A stretch of 50,761 nucleotides of DNA from Bacillota bacterium (GTDB taxonomy: Bacteria; Bacillota; GCA-003054495; Carboxydocellales; JAJZSN01). The notes under the pieces are model-generated. The model was not told the origin of the DNA. It did no database searches and saw only the letters and a program-made list of their open reading frames with translations. Shown here one piece after another: positions 7,390 to 16,576 of the stretch (the stretch's first letter is position 1; every line of letters starts with the position of its first letter). Where the stretch lies: the NCBI GenBank assembly GCA_021849745.1, contig JAJZSN010000005.1, forward strand, positions 3,867-54,627. Reading direction: 5' to 3'. The position numbers and the translations under genes were made by a program.

Positions 7390-8625
7390 ATGACCATTAA
7401 AATATTGCACCTGGCGGATATACATATCGGGATGGAAAACTACGGTCGTATCAATGGCAAGACCGGCCTCCACACCCGGCTGGAAGACTTTTTGGCTACT
7501 TTTGATCAGGTGGTGCAGCTGGCCCAAGAGGAAGATGTTGACTTGGTGGTTTTTGCCGGGGATGCTTTTAAGAACCGGGATCCTAATCCTACCCAACAGC
7601 GGGAGTTTGCCAGGCGGATTAAGGCTTTGGCCAGTCAGGCCCCGGTGGTATTGGTGGTGGGCAATCATGACTTGCCCAATACTGAAGGCAAGGCCCATAG
7701 TATGGAGATTTATGGAACCCTGGAGATTCCCAATGTGTTGGTGGCGAGGCAGCCGGAACTTTTCCGGGTGGAAACCAAGGGGGGGCCGGTTCAGGTGGCG
7801 GTGCTACCCTTTGCCGGTAAGAGCGGTCTTTTAACCAGGGAGCAATATAAGAACCTAACCCTGGAGGAGTTGAACAAAGTACTTCTTGACCGGGTTAAGG
7901 AGGAAGTTGACACTTTGGCGGCCCGGGTAGACCGGAAGGTTCCAGCCTTGTTAACTACCCACTTATCGGTGGCAGGAGCGCTGGTGGGTTCTGAACGGGT
8001 CATCACCTTGGGCGGGGAAATGGTTGTACCCAAAGAATATCTGGCTAGGGACGAGTTTGCCTACATAGCCCTGGGCCATATCCATAAGTACCAGGTTCTG
8101 CAGGAGAACCCCTTAATGGTCTACTCCGGCAGCATGGACAGGATTGATTTTGGGGAGGAAGCTGACCCTAAAGGAGTTGTGCTGGTGGAGATGGAGGGAA
8201 GAAAAGCCGCCCACCGCTTCGTACCCTTGGCGGTAAGGCCTTTTGTTACCATCCGGGTGGATGCCGATACTGTCGACCCTACGGCCACTATTCTCGACGC
8301 CGTTGAGGAAACTCCCCTGGATGGGGCCATCGTCAGACTTGTAATCAGAATACCCATGGAAAAAGCGGCCCTTATTCAACCGCGGGAGATAAGGCGGGCC
8401 TTGGAGGCGAAAGCCTTCTATGTGGCTGGTATCTCCAGAGAGCTGCAGAATAGACAAGCTCTACTCCGCAATCCTGAACTGAATGAGAAGTTAAACCCCA
8501 TGGAGGCCCTGGAGAAGTATCTGGACAGTAAACCAAAGTTAAAACTGGATCGGACTGAACTATTAAACAGAGCCAGGGGTCTGGCGGCTGAAATCAAGGA
8601 CGAAGAGGTGGGTATGGTTCTATGA
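7390..8625 (+). CDS. sbcD: exonuclease subunit SbcD (Mre11-type nuclease)
   Basis: A 411-residue calcineurin-like metallophosphoesterase. All metal-binding motifs are visible: HLADIHIG (D-x-H), FAGDAF, VVGNHDLP, TTHLSVAG and LGHIHKYQ. SbcD is the nuclease of the SbcCD complex, which cuts DNA hairpins and processes double-strand ends in the cytoplasm, with Mn2+ as metal. The start at 7390 follows GGAGGGGGGAGG. It overlaps sbcC by 4 bp (ATGA), the standard arrangement. The nearby heptamer hairpin repeats are the type of structure this enzyme can attack, though this is only a positional coincidence. Confidence 0.96.
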   Translation: MTIKILHLADIHIGMENYGRINGKTGLHTRLEDFLATFDQVVQLAQEEDVDLVVFAGDAFKNRDPNPTQQREFARRIKALASQAPVVLVVGNHDLPNTEGKAHSMEIYGTLEIPNVLVARQPELFRVETKGGPVQVAVLPFAGKSGLLTREQYKNLTLEELNKVLLDRVKEEVDTLAARVDRKVPALLTTHLSVAGALVGSERVITLGGEMVVPKEYLARDEFAYIALGHIHKYQVLQENPLMVYSGSMDRIDFGEEADPKGVVLVEMEGRKAAHRFVPLAVRPFVTIRVDADTVDPTATILDAVEETPLDGAIVRLVIRIPMEKAALIQPREIRRALEAKAFYVAGISRELQNRQALLRNPELNEKLNPMEALEKYLDSKPKLKLDRTELLNRARGLAAEIKDEEVGMVL

Positions 8626-11186
8626 TTCCAGTGGAATTAAGATTAAGAAACTTTATGAGCTATGGAGAAGATGTTCCTTCCTTGAACTTCTCCGGCTTTC
8701 ATCTGGCCTGTCTGACCGGAAGTAACGGTAATGGCAAGTCGGCCCTCCTTGACGCCATTACTTGGGCCTTATGGGGCCAAGCCAGGGGCGTGGACAAGAA
8801 CGGCGCCGGGATGGATGATCTCATCCGCCTGGGTGCTGAGGAGATGGAAGTGGACTTTACTTTTCTCCTGGAAGGCAACCATTACCGGGTTGTGCGTAAG
8901 CGGGATAAGCGGCGGGCCATGTCGGCCCTGGAATTTCAGGTGGCTGAAGAAGGCAATTTCCGGTCTATCACCGGGGACAAGCTAACCGCTACCCAGGAAA
9001 AAATTCTGCAGATTCTCAAGGTTGATTATGAAACCTTTGTTAATTCCGCCTTTATCCTCCAGGGTAAGGCCGATACCTTTACCCAACAGAAACCCAATGA
9101 CCGCAAAAGGATACTGGGGGAGATCTTGGGCCTCTCTTACTATGACCAACTGGAACGCAGGGCCAGGGATAAAATGAATCACTTTGACCAATTGGTGAAG
9201 GTTTTAGATCAGGAACTGGCCAAACTTGACCAGGAACTAGTCCATAAGGATGCCTACCAAGGGCAGTTGGAGGAATTAAATAGCCGGTTAGAAGTATTAC
9301 AAGAAGAAATTAAGGTTCAGGATACAGAGGTCGGCTTATTGCGAGAAGGCAAAAAGGAACTGGATGAAATAAAGCTGCGGATGCAAGAATTGACCCAGCG
9401 AGTTACTCAGAGCGCCTTGGAAATGGAGAGATTACAGGCCAATATTCAACGTTATCAACAACGAATTGAGGAAAACCTGAAAGTAATCAGGGATAAGGAG
9501 GCCATTCTGGCGGGATATGAACGTTACCAGGAAGCCATCAAACTTCATGAGGTTTTCAATGCCAAGACGTCCAGATTGATGGAGTTGACTGAGAAGAAAA
9601 ACCGGTTGGAAAAAAAGCTTCACCAAGAGCAGCAGAAACTGGAGAAGCAGTTGTCGACTCTCCAGGCCGAAATTAAGCAGTATCAGGCCCAGATTGGGGA
9701 TAGGGAGGCCAGAGAACAGGAATTAACCGGCTTACGCCGGGAACTGGAATCATTGGTGGCTCTGGAAAGGGCAAAGCAGCTTTTGGAGGAGGAAGATGGT
9801 CAACTGGATAAAGAGCTGGCCGGTATGGCGGCCCGGCAAACTGCCCTTAACAGTAACCTTAATGACCTAAGGGAGCGCTTCAGCCAGATAAAAAAGCTGA
9901 AAAAGTGTCCTTATTGCACTACTTCCATGGAGTCACCGCAAGAACTTGAGAAACTGGTAGGGGTCTTTACCGTGGAGGCAGAAAAAATCAAAAAAGACAT
10001 TGATGACCTCGGCAAAAAAATAGAAAAGGCCAGAACTAGGCAAGGACAAATCCAAGAAGAGTTAAAACCCAAAATAACAAAACTGAAGGTTAAAGACCAG
10101 GTGCAGGGCCGCCTGGCCGTAGTGGAACAAGAACGGAAAACCAGCCTATCTGCGGAAAAAATCCTGGCCGAACGGCTGACGGCGATTAAAGAAGTAGAAC
10201 AGTCTATACAGGAAATTGCTTCCGCAGGAGAAGACCACCAGGCCTTACTTACCATAGAAAAAGCCATAGCCCAATTAGGCTATGACCGGGCAGACCACGA
10301 GGAAATTAAGAAAAAGCTGGAAGAATTAAAACCTTTCGAGGAGCGGCATAGAGTATTGACCCTGGCAGAACAAAGTCTTATCCAGGAACAGGAACATTCG
10401 GCTCATTTGCAGGAAACCCTGGAACAGAGAAAGTCTGCTTTGCATAACGAAGAAGAGTTGGCAAAGATCTATCGAGATAAAGAAGAACAATTGGCTGGGA
10501 TAGTACCCCGCTTAGCAGAGGCGGAAGAAAAACTTTACGGATTACGGAATCAACAGTCCAAACTGGAGGAAACCAGGGGGGTAGCCCTGGAGCGTTATAA
10601 CCGCTGTGTGGCCCTGGAAGGGGAACGAAAGGAAAAACTAAAGGAAAGAGATAAGGGAGCCCGGGAAAAAAGCTACTATGCCGAACTGGTGGAGGCTTTT
10701 GGACGAAAAGGTATTCAGGCTATAATTATTGAGAATGCCATTCCCGAACTCCAGGATGAAGCCAACCTTTTTCTGGCCAAAATGACCGATGGCAGGTTGA
10801 ACATCGAACTGGTCACCCAAAAGGGCAATAAACGGGGTAATACCGTGGAAACCCTGGAGATAGAAATCAGTGATGAATTAGGGAAAAGGAAGTATGAGAT
10901 GTATAGCGGCGGAGAGGCCTTCCGAGTTAATTTCGCTCTGCGGCTGGCCCTGTCCAAGCTCCTCGCCAAACGAGCCGGAGCTAAACTGCAAACCCTGGTT
11001 ATTGACGAGGGGTTTGGCACCCAGGATAATCAGGGGAAAGAGCGTCTGGTAGAGGTCATCAATGCCATCAGGGAGGATTTTGAGAAGATTATTATCATTA
11101 CTCATATTCAGGAACTGAAGGACGCCTTCCCGGTGAGGATTGAGATAACTAAGTCGGAGCAAGGGTCGCTGGTGGCTGTAAGCTAA
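8622..11186 (+). CDS. sbcC: exonuclease subunit SbcC (Rad50-type ATPase)
   Basis: An 854-residue SMC-like ATPase: N-terminal Walker A GSNGNGKSALLDAITWALWG, Q-loop QGKADTFTQQ, two long coiled-coil halves flanking a zinc hook CPYC at residues 429-432 (almost exactly central), then the signature YSGGEAFRVNFALR and Walker B LQTLVIDEGFGTQD near the C-terminus. Two subunits join through the hook and bind SbcD at the ATPase heads. It is shorter than the E. coli protein (about 1,050 residues), as usual for Firmicute SbcC. Translation is coupled to sbcD through the ATGA overlap. Confidence 0.96.
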   Translation: MIPVELRLRNFMSYGEDVPSLNFSGFHLACLTGSNGNGKSALLDAITWALWGQARGVDKNGAGMDDLIRLGAEEMEVDFTFLLEGNHYRVVRKRDKRRAMSALEFQVAEEGNFRSITGDKLTATQEKILQILKVDYETFVNSAFILQGKADTFTQQKPNDRKRILGEILGLSYYDQLERRARDKMNHFDQLVKVLDQELAKLDQELVHKDAYQGQLEELNSRLEVLQEEIKVQDTEVGLLREGKKELDEIKLRMQELTQRVTQSALEMERLQANIQRYQQRIEENLKVIRDKEAILAGYERYQEAIKLHEVFNAKTSRLMELTEKKNRLEKKLHQEQQKLEKQLSTLQAEIKQYQAQIGDREAREQELTGLRRELESLVALERAKQLLEEEDGQLDKELAGMAARQTALNSNLNDLRERFSQIKKLKKCPYCTTSMESPQELEKLVGVFTVEAEKIKKDIDDLGKKIEKARTRQGQIQEELKPKITKLKVKDQVQGRLAVVEQERKTSLSAEKILAERLTAIKEVEQSIQEIASAGEDHQALLTIEKAIAQLGYDRADHEEIKKKLEELKPFEERHRVLTLAEQSLIQEQEHSAHLQETLEQRKSALHNEEELAKIYRDKEEQLAGIVPRLAEAEEKLYGLRNQQSKLEETRGVALERYNRCVALEGERKEKLKERDKGAREKSYYAELVEAFGRKGIQAIIIENAIPELQDEANLFLAKMTDGRLNIELVTQKGNKRGNTVETLEIEISDELGKRKYEMYSGGEAFRVNFALRLALSKLLAKRAGAKLQTLVIDEGFGTQDNQGKERLVEVINAIREDFEKIIIITHIQELKDAFPVRIEITKSEQGSLVAVS

Positions 11187-11257
11187 TAAAAACCCTTTTC
11201 TATTTTCTTACGTGAAACCAAACAGAGCTTATCCACACAACTTTAATGTGCTAATTT

Positions 11258-11287
11258 TCGACCTTCGTCATAGAGATAAATTATAAT
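11258..11287 (+). promoter_or_regulatory. probable sigma-A promoter for the first TPR gene
   Basis: TATAAT at 11282-11287 is a perfect -10 element. TCGACC at 11258-11263, 18 bp upstream, is the best -35 (4 of 6). The gene starts 21 bp downstream after AGGAGG. Confidence 0.5.
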
Positions 11288-11308
11288 GACATCAACAGGA
11301 GGTCGGTC

Positions 11309-12238
11309 ATGGAAAACGGCAATAATTTTCAGGCCCAGGTGGACCGTCATAAAGCCGTCATCGCCAACAATCCCAAGGATATCTGGACCTATACCCGTCT
11401 CGGCTATGCTTTAACCCGGCTGGAATCCTATCAGGAAGCCATTGAAGCTTATGAAAAGGCCATTCAACTGGATCCCTGCATGTACTTTGCCCATTACGGG
11501 CAAGGTTATGTTTATCTGCAAATCAAAAAATACACCAAAGCCCTGGAGTGTTTTTATCGTTCCATTGAGATAAATCCGGAGTATGTACAGGGCCACTATC
11601 GCCTGGGCTACCTCTACAATGAATTAAAACAATACCAGGAAGCCCTAACCCATTTGCATAAAGTAATCGAAATAGAAGCCAACCATGGCAAGGCCCACTT
11701 CTGCCTTGGTAAGGTTTACAATGCTCTGGGCCGCTGGGATGAAGCCATCTTCCATCTGGAAAAGGCTTTAGCCATCAACGGAAAATACGAATACGCCAGG
11801 TACCAGCTTGGTCTGGCCTATGCCGAAAAAGGCGAGCACAACATAGCTGTTGATAACCTCCAAAAGGCCCTTGAAATCAACCCACGGTTGGAGTATATCT
11901 ATGACCGGCTGGGGCGAATATATCTCCAAATGGGGTTGTTTGCCAAAGCCGTTGAGGTTCACCGGAAGGCGGTGGATACTTCACCCCGTCTGGCGTATTT
12001 GTGGCGCAACCTCGGCGCCTCCTTAGTCAAGAACCGTCAATATAAAGAGGCTGTTGAGGCTTTAAAAAAGGCTCTGGAGTTGGAGTCTCCCAATGGAATC
12101 AGCCTGTATTATCTTGGTTGTGCCTATCTTGGGATGGGGGAACAGGGTCTAGCTAAAGCAGCTTTTGAAAACACCTTAAAAATATTGCCGGAACATAAAA
12201 ACGCTAAGATGAAATTAAACAAAATCAAAGACGCCTAA
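11309..12238 (+). CDS. TPR-repeat protein
   Basis: A 309-residue protein made almost wholly of tetratricopeptide repeats of 34 residues (about eight), for example YEKAIQLDPCMYFAHYGQGYV and LQKALEINPRLEYIYDRLGRIY. There is no signal peptide or membrane span, so it is cytoplasmic. AGGAGG precedes the ATG. TPR arrays are protein-binding scaffolds; the partner cannot be read. The next gene is another TPR protein, followed by a lipoprotein, and a protein with TPR-like helices is convergent, giving a cluster of related scaffold genes. Confidence 0.85.
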   Translation: MENGNNFQAQVDRHKAVIANNPKDIWTYTRLGYALTRLESYQEAIEAYEKAIQLDPCMYFAHYGQGYVYLQIKKYTKALECFYRSIEINPEYVQGHYRLGYLYNELKQYQEALTHLHKVIEIEANHGKAHFCLGKVYNALGRWDEAIFHLEKALAINGKYEYARYQLGLAYAEKGEHNIAVDNLQKALEINPRLEYIYDRLGRIYLQMGLFAKAVEVHRKAVDTSPRLAYLWRNLGASLVKNRQYKEAVEALKKALELESPNGISLYYLGCAYLGMGEQGLAKAAFENTLKILPEHKNAKMKLNKIKDA

Positions 12239-12375
12239 ACATTTGTTTAGAGTAGATTATGTCACTTTAACACCTTATTTGACGTACGAAACTTTCATTT
12301 ACTGGAAGGTATTGGAAGGGTTGTGGGCGAATTACTTCCTGTCAATTGTAGAAACGCACAGGGAGGGAATGAACC

Positions 12376-13530
12376 ATGTCTTTCTTGAAGAAATTCAAAA
12401 AAGCTAGGAGTATGGCCATTGTTTACCAAGGGCTGGGCATGGTAAGTTACGTTATAGGCTACAAAGAAAGGGCGGAGGAGTGGTATCGTAAGGGTTTGGA
12501 ATTTGATGGGGATAGGATAGAGCTTCACACCAGACTTGGCCAATTGCTGCTGGAAAAGGGTGAGTTGGAAAAATCCTTGCAACACTTTAGACTAGCCAAT
12601 GCCAGGGGGGACGGGTGCTACAACGCCCTATACTGGTTAGGACAAGCATACCAGAAAATGGGTGCCAAAGAGGAAAGCCTTTCGTTTTTCAATCAAGCCT
12701 TAGTGGTTAATCCTAATTCTTTTGAGACTTATGCAGCTAAAGGAGATTATTACTACAATGAGGGACAAATTAAGGAAGCCCTTAGTAACTACCAGCAATC
12801 CCTTCGGTTTAACCCCCGAAATCCTGCCGTTTTAAACAACGCCGGCCTTTGTCTCTATGACCTAAAAAGTTACGAAGAAGCCTTAGATATGTTCAACAAG
12901 GTTATTAAACTAGATTTGGGGGATGGTGTGGTGTATGTCAACAAGGCCCTCTGTCTGACCAAATTGAACCGGCCTGAGGAAGCCGTCCGGTCATATGAAG
13001 AAGCCCAACGTTTTGGGCACACTTCGATGGAATTATTCAATAACAAAGGTTGTTGCTTGGTTAGTCTGGGTTTATTGAAAGATGCTATTATTTGTTATGA
13101 AACAGCCCTGCAGCATTATCCCAGAGAAGCCACCTTGTTAAGCAATAAGGGTATTTGCCTGGACAAAGCAGGGCGGTATGCAGAGGCCCTAGGATGTTTT
13201 GAAGAAGCTCTGTTATGGGAACCAGAGGATATCACCTTGCTCAACAACAAAGCTATGTGCCTTGAAAAACTTAATCGTTACCAGGAAGCCATAAACTTGT
13301 ATGAAACAGCTCTCAACCAAGATCCAAACAATGTTAATCTGCTAGTTAATAAAGGGAGTTGCTTGGCTAAATTCGGTAAACATCAGGAAGCTTTGAATTG
13401 TTATGAAAAAGTTCATCTACTTGAACCGGACAATCGTATAATATGGAATTGTAAAGGTTTGCTCTATGAGGATCTAAAGATGATTACTGAAGCCGTGGAC
13501 TGCTATAACCGGGCTTTAGGTCTTGAATAA
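12376..13530 (+). CDS. TPR-repeat protein
   Basis: A 384-residue protein with about ten tetratricopeptide repeats, often in the variant form LLNNKAMCLEKLNRYQEAINLYETAL, where the first helix reads N-K-G/A-x-C-L. The N-terminus (FLKKFKKARSMAIVYQGLG) is basic and not a signal sequence. GGGAGGGAATGAACC lies before the ATG. The N-K-G-x-C-L repeats differ from those of the upstream TPR gene, so the pair is not a recent tandem duplication. Function unknown beyond protein-protein interaction. Confidence 0.85.
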   Translation: MSFLKKFKKARSMAIVYQGLGMVSYVIGYKERAEEWYRKGLEFDGDRIELHTRLGQLLLEKGELEKSLQHFRLANARGDGCYNALYWLGQAYQKMGAKEESLSFFNQALVVNPNSFETYAAKGDYYYNEGQIKEALSNYQQSLRFNPRNPAVLNNAGLCLYDLKSYEEALDMFNKVIKLDLGDGVVYVNKALCLTKLNRPEEAVRSYEEAQRFGHTSMELFNNKGCCLVSLGLLKDAIICYETALQHYPREATLLSNKGICLDKAGRYAEALGCFEEALLWEPEDITLLNNKAMCLEKLNRYQEAINLYETALNQDPNNVNLLVNKGSCLAKFGKHQEALNCYEKVHLLEPDNRIIWNCKGLLYEDLKMITEAVDCYNRALGLE

Positions 13531-13617
13531 ATTTACCATGAAGTCCTGTGATAAATGAAGGAATATCTTTCATTTTAGTCGAAATATAATATTACTTTAA
13601 GCGCAGGATGTGGTAAT

Positions 13618-14247
13618 ATGAAGCAATTTGTCAAATTCCTTGCCATTTGGTCATTGTTGTTTCTGGGTGGATGTATAGATCGTACGGTCAATACAGATAA
13701 CCCAAAGAATTCCCTAGACCCTCAAATGACACAGGAATGGTTGACTAATGATGCCCATATAGCTTTTGAGGAGGCCCTTAAGGGTGATTATACCAGGCTG
13801 ACTATTATTGCGGGGTCTTTGAAAAAGCTACCTAGCACCAACGACAAAGAAGGTACCCTGGGGGTGGCCCTGGGGGCCATCGAAGCCACTGTATTTTCCA
13901 CTCCTTATGAATATCGCAGGTTAACCGATAATGAAAATATCCCCGTCGAAGTGAAAAAAGACTTGGCGCCACCGGGACTACTCAAGATATTAAATCAAAA
14001 CCACCTAACCCTAGAACACATTTATGAGAATATCCTAAAACCCTTGGCCGAGCTTCAGAAATCGAATCGGCCCCTTACGGCGGTTCAACAAAAAAAATGG
14101 GACAAAGCTACAGAAAATATATATATCATTACCAATAGTTACGGTATCCTGAGTCGTGATAACCCCAAAGCCTCGAAGGAAGAAATTCAAACCCAGATCA
14201 TTATCATTACTAAGGCCCAAAACGAGTTGAAAAGATTGAGTTTATAA
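13618..14247 (+). CDS. hypothetical lipoprotein
   Basis: A 209-residue protein with a lipoprotein signal: basic start MKQFVKF, hydrophobic run, then LGGC with the cysteine at residue 19. The remainder is charged, mostly helical, and matches no family I know. TATAAT at 13584-13589 could be its -10 element, and AGGATGTGG supplies a weak ribosome binding site before the ATG. A hairpin terminator shared with the convergent DUF2225 gene follows. Confidence 0.65.
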   Translation: MKQFVKFLAIWSLLFLGGCIDRTVNTDNPKNSLDPQMTQEWLTNDAHIAFEEALKGDYTRLTIIAGSLKKLPSTNDKEGTLGVALGAIEATVFSTPYEYRRLTDNENIPVEVKKDLAPPGLLKILNQNHLTLEHIYENILKPLAELQKSNRPLTAVQQKKWDKATENIYIITNSYGILSRDNPKASKEEIQTQIIIITKAQNELKRLSL

Positions 14248-14263
14248 AGGAAAAAGCATAACG

Positions 14264-14303
14264 AAAGGTGGTGACCCATTAGTTATTTTGGGCCACCACC
14301 TTT
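14264..14303. terminator. bidirectional intrinsic terminator
   Basis: AAAGGTGGTG (14264-14273) and CACCACCTTT (14294-14303) are complementary, extended by CCCA/TGGG. The stem is flanked by A-rich and T-rich sequence and lies between convergent genes. Confidence 0.85.
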
Positions 14304-14318
14304 TAAATTCTACGGGAG

Positions 14319-15341
14319 TTACCCCTTCAACACGGAGACAATATTATCCTTCAATTCCTCTTCGGAAGAAGCCGCAGAGATTTCGGGACATATTTCCATT
14401 ATCGCATCCAGGGCCGCCCTGATAACGGCTTCACGCTCAACAAAAGCTTTCTTTTCACTATGACACCGGTTAGCAACCCCCTGAAGCCATTCAATCTGGT
14501 CAGTATAAAGGGAGGTAAACATTTTATTTTTAAAACGCTGGCGTTTAACAGCCGGTTTAACAGCAGCTGAAACTTCACTGCCGGGGGAATTTTCAATCCT
14601 TTCAGCGGGTTGGTTTTCCAAGCTCCCTTTCGGAGGTAAATTCTCGTCATTATGGGGTTGTTCCTTGGCTTCTTCCCTGGCCAAACCCCATTGTTCCCTG
14701 GCCAGCCTGTTTATTTCGGCCTCTTTTTTTATTGATGGGTTAGCCACTGCCCGACTGAACCAATGTATGGCTTCATTGTAATTACCAATTCGCCGGTTCA
14801 ATTCACCGATTAGATACAATAACCCTGCCTCGGATAGTTTGCCGGCTCCACCTGTTTCGTTATTGTAGGACTTCTCATAAAGCTGCCGGGCTTGATCCAG
14901 GTATTCCCGCTCTAAAACGTCGTTTCCCAACTCCCGGCACATCCAGGCCGCTTTAAGGAAAAGACTGGCTTGGAAACCAGCGCCAGCACTGCGTATCTGG
15001 GCAGTTCTGATGGCTAATTCGTAAGCTCTTAAACCAACTTGGGGGGTTCTCTCACCGCCGAAATCGGGTTCTTCAGATTTTAATAAAGGCAAGCCTTTGG
15101 TTAACCGGTCTAATTCCGCAGGGCGGAGGATTTCTTCAAAATTTCGATCCGGAGCGGCAAAATTACATTGGTAACAAACCCATACGGTATATAAAGTGGG
15201 ATTTATCCCGTTATATGTTACATTAAAATCGGTATCCCTTTTTAAAACCGAATAAGCAGAACTGCGTATTCTTGTAACTTTAAATTTAGTCTGGCAAATG
15301 GGACAAGTTTTTTCCTGAACAAAGCAAGAGGAAATAACCAT
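14319..15341 (-). CDS. DUF2225-family protein
   Basis: A 340-residue protein. The N-terminal third has a treble-clef-like pair of cysteine knuckles (CPICQTKF about residue 13 and CYQCNFAA about residue 56), as in DUF2225 proteins. The middle is helical and TPR-like (YLIGELNRRIGNYNEAIHWFSRAV). A low-complexity linker (about 215-265) leads to a small helical C-terminal domain. AAGGAG precedes the ATG. Function unknown; the zinc knuckles suggest metal binding. The convergent TPR/lipoprotein cluster may be functionally linked, which is inference from proximity. Confidence 0.75.
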   Translation of the reverse strand: MVISSCFVQEKTCPICQTKFKVTRIRSSAYSVLKRDTDFNVTYNGINPTLYTVWVCYQCNFAAPDRNFEEILRPAELDRLTKGLPLLKSEEPDFGGERTPQVGLRAYELAIRTAQIRSAGAGFQASLFLKAAWMCRELGNDVLEREYLDQARQLYEKSYNNETGGAGKLSEAGLLYLIGELNRRIGNYNEAIHWFSRAVANPSIKKEAEINRLAREQWGLAREEAKEQPHNDENLPPKGSLENQPAERIENSPGSEVSAAVKPAVKRQRFKNKMFTSLYTDQIEWLQGVANRCHSEKKAFVEREAVIRAALDAIMEICPEISAASSEEELKDNIVSVLKG

Positions 15342-15509
15342 TTTTTCATCTCCTTATTATTTGTCAATAGATACCTATTTTCGACTAAAAACCAGATAAT
15401 CCTTCTTAGAATATGTTTTCAGAAAAAAAGGAATTAGTGTATTGCTGGCGAATAATTAATATTTCGGTAAATTTGTTATACTACCGTTAAAGGAGGCGTC
15501 CTGTAAAAG

Positions 15510-15899
15510 ATGTACCAGCTAACCATTAAAGCCCATTTTGATGCAGCCCACCACCTTCGGGATTATCAGGGAAAATGTGCCCAGATTCATGGCCATTCCT
15601 GGCAGGTTGAGGTGATGGTTGCCGGTAGGGAACTTGATAAAATAGGAATGTTAATAGATTTCGGGATTTTAAAAAAACACGTTAATGATATAATTGGCGG
15701 CCTGGATCACAGGTACTTAAATGAATTGCCCGCTTTTAACCAGGACGGCGTGAACCCAACGGCGGAAAACATCGCCCGGTATATTTATGAAAAATTGTCT
15801 CATCAATTGCTTAATCATCAACCTGCCATCGTAATAGAAGGGGTCAGGGTTTGGGAGTCACCCAATGCATCAGCTACTTATGGGGGGTGTGAAGGTTGA
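15510..15899 (+). CDS. queD: 6-carboxy-5,6,7,8-tetrahydropterin synthase QueD
   Basis: A 129-residue member of the PTPS family. Zinc ligands are visible as H in HFDAAHHL and the HGHSWQVEV pair; the catalytic cysteine is in GKCAQIHGHS; LDHRYLNE and PTAENIARYIYEKL complete the signature. QueD converts 7,8-dihydroneopterin triphosphate to 6-carboxytetrahydropterin, the second step to the queuosine precursor preQ0. It heads an operon in which every gene overlaps or nearly abuts the next. A likely -10 (TATACT, 15478-15483) and AAAGGAGG lie upstream. I saw no preQ1 riboswitch in the leader. Confidence 0.95.
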   Translation: MYQLTIKAHFDAAHHLRDYQGKCAQIHGHSWQVEVMVAGRELDKIGMLIDFGILKKHVNDIIGGLDHRYLNELPAFNQDGVNPTAENIARYIYEKLSHQLLNHQPAIVIEGVRVWESPNASATYGGCEG

Positions 15900-16576
15900 A
15901 AAGTATCCTTCTTCTCTCCGGAGGCCTGGATTCAGCAGTATGTTTAGCCCAAAGTGTCAAAGAAACTGAAGTCGCTTTGTGTCTAACCTTTGATTATGGT
16001 CAACGGGCGGCGGCCCAGGAGATAAAGGCCGCCCGTTCCCTAGCCGCCCACTACAGGTTAGAACACCGGGTAATCCATCTCCCTTTCCTGGCTGAGATAA
16101 CCAAAACCTCCCTGGTCAACCGGGAAGAGGAAGTGCCCAATCTAACCAGGAAGCAGTTGGACGACCGGGAAGGCACCACCCTCGCCACGGCGGCCAAGGT
16201 GTGGGTACCCAACCGCAACGGGTTATTTATCAACATAGCGGCCGGTTTCGGGGAAAGTCTGGACTGTGGGTTGATTATTACCGGTTATAACAAAGAGGAA
16301 GCCAGTACCTTTCCCGACAACAGCCCGGATTTTGTCGAAGCCGTTAACCAATCCTTAAGTTTTTCCACCCAAAACAAGATTAAAGTCTTGAGTTATACTC
16401 AAGACTTGGATAAGATTGAAATAGTACGCTTAGGCCGTCAGCTAGGCCTGCCTTTTCATCTGTTATGGAGCTGTTACCATGGCAATGCTGAAATGTGCGG
16501 GACGTGTGAAAGCTGCCAAAGACTGGCCCGGGCCCTTGAGGTGAACGGAATTGAAATCCCATTTAGTACAAAATAA
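15896..16576 (+). CDS. queC: 7-cyano-7-deazaguanine (preQ0) synthase QueC
   Basis: A 226-residue ATP-dependent amidotransferase-like enzyme with the PP-loop LLLSGGLDSAV at the N-terminus and a C-terminal zinc site CYHGNAEMCGTCESC. It turns 7-carboxy-7-deazaguanine and ammonia into preQ0. The start is TTG at 15896, overlapping the queD stop by 4 bp, with GGGGGGTGTGAAGG upstream. VPNRNGLF and TGYNKEE are family motifs. The 3' end overlaps the next gene by 26 bp. Confidence 0.95.
   Translation: MKSILLLSGGLDSAVCLAQSVKETEVALCLTFDYGQRAAAQEIKAARSLAAHYRLEHRVIHLPFLAEITKTSLVNREEEVPNLTRKQLDDREGTTLATAAKVWVPNRNGLFINIAAGFGESLDCGLIITGYNKEEASTFPDNSPDFVEAVNQSLSFSTQNKIKVLSYTQDLDKIEIVRLGRQLGLPFHLLWSCYHGNAEMCGTCESCQRLARALEVNGIEIPFSTK

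Noticed and set aside
7390..11186. SbcCD as part of a phage-defence island
   Set aside because: Motifs and order are those of the housekeeping repair complex; no defence genes adjoin it.
14399..14650. Minus-strand frame inside the DUF2225 gene
   Set aside because: Shadow of the real gene in another frame with no motifs.
15342..15509. preQ1 riboswitch upstream of queD
   Set aside because: No recognisable preQ1-I core (C-rich loop with A-rich tail) was found; only a promoter-like -10 and a ribosome binding site are evident.
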